Assembly: GCA_033439255.1 (NCBI GenBank)
Contig: CM065890.1
Span: 1,612,001 to 1,676,000, forward strand
Direction of reading: 5' to 3'
DNA: 64,000 nt
DNA from: Hericium rajendrae
Lineage: Eukaryota > Basidiomycota > Agaricomycetes > Russulales > Hericiaceae
Part shown: piece by piece, positions 58,483 through 64,000 of the stretch
Layout of the letters: every line of letters starts with the position of its first letter
Position numbering within the stretch: position 1 is the stretch's first letter
Translations under genes and position numbers: made by a program
The notes under the pieces: model-generated
Database searches by the model: none
Told to the model about the DNA's origin: nothing
Seen by the model: the letters and a program-made list of their open reading frames with translations, nothing else

Positions 58483-61400
58483 GGCTTAATGTCTGCGGCC
58501 AGCGCAATGTCCGTGAGTCTCACTAAGCTTACGAGAAATGAAAATTTGCGTACGGAGAAGGACAAGTGATAGCTGCCCTAAGGCACACGATCTTGCATTA
58601 CTGGGTTCTTATACCTCATGCGCGAATGGGCGGATCCGAGTGTATTGATAGTCCTCCTTGGTATTCTGCATGGTTTCAATGGCCGCTGTGCCCTGTGCAG
58701 AACGTCACGTCTCCGTCATTGCTGCGGGCACGCCGAGACTCGTAAAGCGATGGCGGTCGAGTTGAGGCCGAGTGCTGGTCTGCGATTGTGATCTCGGCGC
58801 GCCCGCGATGTGCGCGTGAGGTGACTTTCTCACGATTCTCAGCGCTCCGTACTTTTGCCTACTCGACGATACAACATAGCCTCATGCCAGCAAACGCTCT
58901 GGAGATGGTCATCGACGGTCGTTGAACGAAATAAAGTGTGCCATAAGAGCCGTCGGCATTGATAACACAACACATTCAATCCGCACAGGACCGCGGTTGC
59001 GGCCGTCTCTGTCTTCAACATGATGTCTAGACTCTGATCATCGCGATATTAATATCCGATGCATTGAGAAAAAGTGACGACATACACGTAAGGCAGCACG
59101 GCGAAGAATCCTTCAGAATTTCTCGACCGAGGATTGTCGCAGTAGTGTTGCAATTTTACGAGGACATAGGCCGATCGAACCGGAATCAGATGCTACGGCG
59201 ACCTTGATAGTCATCCACCGTCGAGTAATCGAAACATACTTATGCGCGCGAAAGAGAGCTTCCGCCTCGGGGATGTCCAGTCGTCTCGTCCGCAGTATCA
59301 CGGCATTCCACGAGACGTCCAGGAGGAGCAAGAAGGGATCCAAACAAAGGACGATGAGACAACACATACACGGTGACCGGTGCGGGGGACATGTCAGCCT
59401 CGAAGCAGCTAGTTCACGAACACGTAGTACAAACGCAGTCATGGCCTTGGACGCCGTGGTCCAGGATGCAAACTGACCAAGAAAATGAAGCTGAAACTTG
59501 AGACGTTCCGCCGCCATATGTATGATTCGCCGTCTAAACAGTTTATCGTTGATAATTCGCATCGGCCGATGCAGTGCGGCTCATTTTGAGCATATACACC
59601 GGAGGATCACCGCATTGTAGGCGTCGGCGGCGGCGATTCTGCGACTCCGTTGATCAGTAAGCGCGCATACTGTTTCTCGCCCGGGAAGATGAAGCAGTCC
59701 GCTATACTTATACCTGTCACAGGGTCAGCGGCCATAGGTTCTTATCGCAATGGACACACACCTGACTTCATGCGGTTGGAATAACCGTCTCGGGTGCGGA
59801 GATGGGAATCTCTGTGCCTATCCGTGCGTTCAGCAGGGACAGATGCTCAGAAGATGTATATAAACAGACCTTGATCTCGACCAGAGCCAGCGATCCTCGG
59901 AGTTACTAGAGACGTCTTCATGGGCCAGCGCTATCTGATATCCTCGATCAAAAAATGGCAAACGGGAGAAAGCCACCGACGCGTCACGGAACGATTTGGG
60001 AAGTTGCGATGGGAAACAGAGTGATGTGCACGTTCGAGGTAAAGGCATCATCGTAGAAAACGGCTGCTATGACGCCCTACGGATCTCCTTGTTCTGAAAA
60101 TAATCGGTCACCAAGAATTGGCCGACGGATCCTAACGTAGCGGAGGAGAGGAGCCGGGAGTGACGATGTGGGCGTGGCGCGGGATAGCCAAATGAAGCTT
60201 TTACGTTAAAGCGTCATAAAGTAAAGACCGGCGGTATTTCAAGGTGCTACCTATCTTCACTAAGGCGCAAAGAGCGAGGGCAGTGATGAACATAAAGGTC
60301 GAGCTGGGCGTCAACAAGATTGAGATCCGAGCAGTAGCGGAGCGAAGACGAGACCGATGATGAGTAAAGGAAGCCAAATAACCCATGAGGACCTCCCATG
60401 GACCGGTGGTGTGAGAGAAACTTGGCAAAGCACGGACTGCAGCGTGCAAAGAAGAGCCTGAAAGGAGATACGCCGTTAGCCAGACTGCAGTGTCAGAGTT
60501 GGTTATGATTATCGATAGAAGTCATCATCAGGGACCAAGCAGCTCATCATCACAAGCGCCTACTGGCTTGTCGAGAAAGCAATGCATAATGGAGGGCTAG
60601 AGCAAGAGCGTTGTTCTTATAGATGTGTTAGTCAGCATCCTGTATAGAGGTCAACTTACCCTGTCCTATAAGCTTTGTACCTGCGGAACAAATCCTGAAC
60701 GGGCAGACCTTAGTCCGAATCAAAAGTTGGAGAAGCCTGTCAAGAAGCCATGCTCAAGTGTAAGATGGCCGTAGAGGACTTACCGTATTGAATGCATGCT
60801 GGCAGAGCTCGCGGAACGCCGACGACGAGCTCGACGACGTGGATCGACCTCCGCACGTCGCATCGAAGCTTGCAGACAATGCCGAAAGGTCAAAAGAAAG
60901 TCACATGGATACATGGCCTAGACGTTATAAGATGCTGTCAAACCGGGGAATAGAAAAGAGCGACGTGGCGGAGTGAGGAACGTTGGGTCGGAGAAGGAGA
61001 ACAGTTAAGGATCAACGCGCAGGCCCTGGACGTGACCGGAGTCTATCGATGATACTCTTCCACGATGCAAGCAAGTACATCAGACTGCTGTTTACCGCTG
61101 ACGCTCAAGAGCTACGCGTCGACGTTGCGGACGACGACGCAGCAGGTCGCCCCGGGAGCGCCTGTGGCGCTAAGGCCAGGCCAAGTAAGGTTTGTTCGCA
61201 CGTGCGGCTTATCCTCGCCCACTTAACCGCAATCCCCCATCACTTCACCCCGGAAACACAACATCCTCGCGCTTGTAAACCTTTTTTTCGTGAGTCGTGT
61301 GTACAGCGATGTCGGCCAGCATTGACAGAGTCGAAACAGGTTGGAGTGCGCTGAATTTGAGGCGGAGCGACGACCATCAAATCAGTCCGAGCGGCGACGA

Positions 61401-61595
61401 AGTCGGAAATCCCGAATTTGAGTCGGAGTGTTGCAGTGAGCCCCTTCGTTCTCTATGCCCGAGCTAACATCCGCTCACTCTCAACCACCCCACACTTATT
61501 CTGACCATGTTTTCAGAGTTGTCTTTGATCCAGAGGTTTCTGTCTCGCTCTTTTCTTGAGCTTGGTTTATTTGCGTGGTCCCTATCCTTGCTGAG
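58483..61595. other. 3.1-kb region with possible remains of a membrane-protein gene (minus strand)
   Basis: No complete gene can be built. On the minus strand hydrophobic segments occur: SSWVIWLPLLIIGLVFAPLL (about 60,390-60,320), PSSTFMFITALALCALVKIG (about 60,310-60,252) and a 149-codon frame (59562-59113) with CLIVLCLDPFLLLLDV. Intron-like GTAAGT/CAG signals lie between them (for example GGTAAGT near 60,780 and 60,656). These could be exons of a seven-helix fungal protein, but the frames do not join well and I recognise no family. The plus strand shows nothing convincing. The last kilobase (60,600-61,590) should contain the promoter of the zinc-cluster gene. Confidence 0.25.
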
Positions 61596-62859
61596 ATGAG
61601 CAGCGATCAGTCCAAGCCCTCCTCCACCACCGAGCAGTCTCAGCCACCTGCCATCGCCGCCTACCCTACAGGGCACTACGCTGGGAGCCCGTACCCACCG
61701 CCGACTGGTCCTTACCCGTTCTACTACCCCCCTCATCCCGAGGCAAATGGTGGGGACCCCAACGCCCCTAATGGGCTGCCGCCGACTGCGTATATGATGC
61801 CATTTCCACACCCCGGCTTAGTGTACGCCTATCCTCCGCCGCCGCCGCCACCAGCAGGTACGTCTCCTACGTGGCATTCATCGTGACTTAGAGTTTGATG
61901 TTTTGCAAGGCTATGCTTTCCCACCGCCCACAGCGCCGGCTGCCACCGCCAAACCCAAACGCAAGCAGGTCAAGATGGCTGTGAGTGCCCGCCGTCGCTT
62001 TGGTGCTCGGCTGCAGTCATACTGATCGGTGATCTAGTGCACTAACTGCGCAGCGGCCTGCAAGCGGTGCGACGAGGCTCGCCCCTGCGAGCGCTGCCAG
62101 AAATACGGAATCGCTGAGTCATGCGTTGATGGTGTGCGGAAGGAGAGGAAGAAGGGTATCAAGCGCGGGCCGTACAAACGGAAGAATAAGTCTGTTTCGA
62201 CGGAGACCGCTCCTTACAATGGTATGTTTCGCACGCACCTGTCATCTAGCATCGGACGACCTCACCTGTTGGCAGGATATCCGCCCAGCGGCGAGGGTCA
62301 ATGGCCACCCCCCGGCGAACACGCGAATGGAGGTGTCCCCAATGGACATCCCACCATGCCGCCCCAGTTCATCCCTGCCCCGGAGGGCTACTACCCCTAC
62401 TACTACCCTCCTCCGCCTGGCTACGCCCAGCCGCCGCCGCCCCATGAGCACGGCGACGGCTCTCCAAACGGCCAGCCTCCGCCACCTCACCATCCCTACT
62501 ATCCGCTCCATCCGGCTTACCCTCCTATCCCCGTGTATCCTCCTGGCTCATACGTCCCCATGCCCGGCCAAGCGCCCCCGGGCCAGGCGCAATCCGGAGA
62601 GGGTGCCGAGGGAAAGCACGGCTTGCCTGGTGGAGCGGGCGCTGAGGCAGGCGCCGGCGAGGCGAAGAAGAAGAAACGCGGCCGAGCAAGCGAGGATGGC
62701 GGAAAGGCGAAGAAGGCGAAGCGGCCCGCTGTCCATGCGGGCACCAGCACCGACGCAGACGGCGGGGACTGCTCGTCCGATGACAGTCCCGTCGTGAGCT
62801 CGGCGCCGCTCAATGGCAACGGGACAGGGCCGCACCCGCCCGTCATCGCAGCTGCTTGA
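61596..62859 (+). CDS. Zn(II)2Cys6 fungal transcription factor
   Basis: Exons 61596-61857, 61910-61980, 62038-62221 and 62276-62859 give 366 residues in one frame. The first 87 residues are proline/tyrosine-rich (YPTGHYAGSPYPPP, FYYPPH). Exon 3 encodes the zinc cluster CTNCAAACKRCDEARPCERC..YGIAESC, followed by the basic linker VRKERKKGIKRGPYKRK, which should contact DNA. The rest is again proline/tyrosine/glycine-rich, with a lysine-rich nuclear signal (KKKKRGRASEDGGKAKKAKR) and an acidic serine patch. No fungal_trans middle domain is present, so it is a short binuclear-cluster protein in the nucleus; its targets are unknown. Some spacing differs from the classical CX2CX6C because an extra cysteine lies between. 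Confidence 0.9.
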
Positions 62860-63794
62860 TACGCGCTGGCAGCTCCATCTGTCCATGCATCATTTCTCCC
62901 GTCACCGCCGCCCAACCCCGGGTCCCGTCCAGTGTTGTAGCGGTGTTCTTGGGTATCTTGTGTCTTAGGCCCCTGTGGCCGTGCTTCCTTGCTATCGATT
63001 TCGCTTTCCCATTTCGTTGAACCGTCCGGCCATAGGTCGCCGCCTGCTTGCTATATTTCAAATGTTTCTATGATCGTTTGGACAACGAACGGCCAACCTT
63101 ACGACCTCCATCCATCAGTTCTTTGACCACCACGTGGGACCCCGTGCGTGGCGGTCAAATAAGTGCGGCTGGCGCTTGTTTGGAACGGCTTGCTTGAGTC
63201 TGATATGAATACTACTATGTGCGTTGCGTTGCCTTGTATGTTTTGACATTCTTCTGTTCTGCTTCCGCGGCTCGTGCAGTGCCATACTTACGGCGCTATG
63301 CCTCGTTTGGTCGCCCGTTTTGACCTTGTACAGTTCACTATAGAAATGTTGTACGATGTGTACACCCTATCAAACCTTGCTTGTGTTTCTTCCCGTAGCC
63401 TCGGACTGTATTTCCTGTTTGATCTGGATCCCTCACTCGGATTACGTCCGACCTGTCGCAACTAAAGTTACATTGACAGTTGCAGATGAGCATAAGTATC
63501 TGTATCAGAAGCTTTTGCGTCGCGTGCACAGTGTATTGGAGTAAGACCTTGCCTGAAGTGAATCTACGGCGTAAAATATGATACAGCTTCAGATTTGGCT
63601 TCAACGTCAAGGACGAGGCGGAAGCAAAGAGGCACGTGTTGCGTGGGCAGTTGTTTATTTCAGAGGCTGCAGCCAAACAACGCGGCCGGCAATAAATTTC
63701 GCGCGACGTACGCTTGTGGCTGAAGTTCTCACTGAGCCGCCACCTATCCGTCACTCACTCCTCACTTCCACCTCCCTTCACGACCTCTCCTATC
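62860..63794. other. Intergenic region, no gene recognised
   Basis: The 3' flank of the zinc-cluster gene and the promoter of the last gene. Just before the ATG at 63795 the plus strand is CT-rich (63,745-63,790), a typical fungal start-site context. Confidence 0.5.
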
Positions 63795-64000
63795 ATGTCT
63801 GCTGCCTTCCGTTCGCTTCGCCAGATCGCCGCAACGTCGAGCAGGTCGCTCGCCATGCGCTCGGTCGTGTCCTCTCGCGCGCGCGCCTTCCCGCGCTCGC
63901 GGCGCGCTCAGCCGTGCCAGCGATGCGGGCGTTCTCCGTGTCGGCCAGCAGATTCGGTCAGAGTGCGCGCTGAATCTTCATGTTGGCTGTTGACTGACGT
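63795..64000 (+). CDS. 5' end of a gene for an imported mitochondrial protein (truncated by the window)
   Basis: ATG 63795 opens MSAAFRSLRQIAATSSRSLAM, an arginine/serine-rich, acid-free amphipathic start typical of mitochondrial presequences. A second part, PALAARSAVPAMRAFSVSASRFGQ, lies in the next frame and ends in the familiar cleavage-site pattern R-A-F-S-V-S-A. A one-base slip in the CGCGCGCGC run (about 63,875-63,888) would connect the two. A possible splice donor (CAGAGTGCG) lies near 63,961. The identity of the mature protein cannot be told. Confidence 0.6.
   Translation, partial: MSAAFRSLRQIAATSSRSLAMRSVVSSRARAFPRSRRAQPCQRCGRSPCRPADSVRVRAESSCWLLTD

Overview
This is a nuclear segment from a filamentous basidiomycete, most likely an Agaricomycete. 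The evidence is the density of short (about 40-95 bp) GT-AG introns, CTNAC-type branch sites, GC-rich coding sequence, a tRNA-Leu with a 28-nt intron, a family of F-box/leucine-rich proteins of the basidiomycete kind, and a nested Gypsy/LINE pair. The species cannot be named from the sequence alone.

Layout. 1-14.4 kb is a nest of retroelements: a long LINE whose ORF1 was split by a Ty3/Gypsy element (916-8012, LTRs identical by eye, perfect 5-bp target duplication CACTC), followed by an apparently uninterrupted 1,856-codon ORF2. 14.4-15.8 kb carries three worn copies of the sequence found at the 3' end of the next gene. 15.8-26 kb holds an NmrA-like gene, SEC23, two single-pass membrane-protein genes and tRNA-Leu(AAG). 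26.3-29.0 kb is an AT-rich UPF1-like SF1 helicase gene. 29.2-40 kb is a compact housekeeping stretch: a TBC Rab-GAP of the TBC1D20/Gyp8 type, an amino-acid permease, an F-box pseudogene, the splicing factor YJU2 and an SDS23-type CBS protein. 40.2-52 kb is an accessory island: a cluster of related F-box genes, mostly decayed, one cut in two by a 2,914-bp element with 15-bp inverted repeats, and another lying beside a broken Tc1/mariner copy. 53.3-64 kb returns to conserved genes: trehalose-phosphatase TPS2, an OYE-type flavin oxidoreductase, a Zn(II)2Cys6 regulator and the 5' end of a gene for an imported mitochondrial protein.

The conserved genes are unrelated in pathway: COPII coat and ER-Golgi Rab control, splicing, stress and trehalose metabolism, amino-acid uptake. 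No metabolic gene cluster is evident.

Two points need a reader's attention. First, several conserved genes carry single-base frame slips, often in or beside short homopolymer or dinucleotide runs (SEC23, YJU2, the SDS23-like gene, three in TPS2 and others). This looks more like consensus error than biology, so 'pseudogene' calls resting on one slip should be read with care. Second, the 2.9-kb inverted-repeat element has dense CATAGC/GCTATG arrays near both ends and an odd GC-rich, low-T core. It encodes nothing I recognise and is the best candidate here for an undescribed mobile family.
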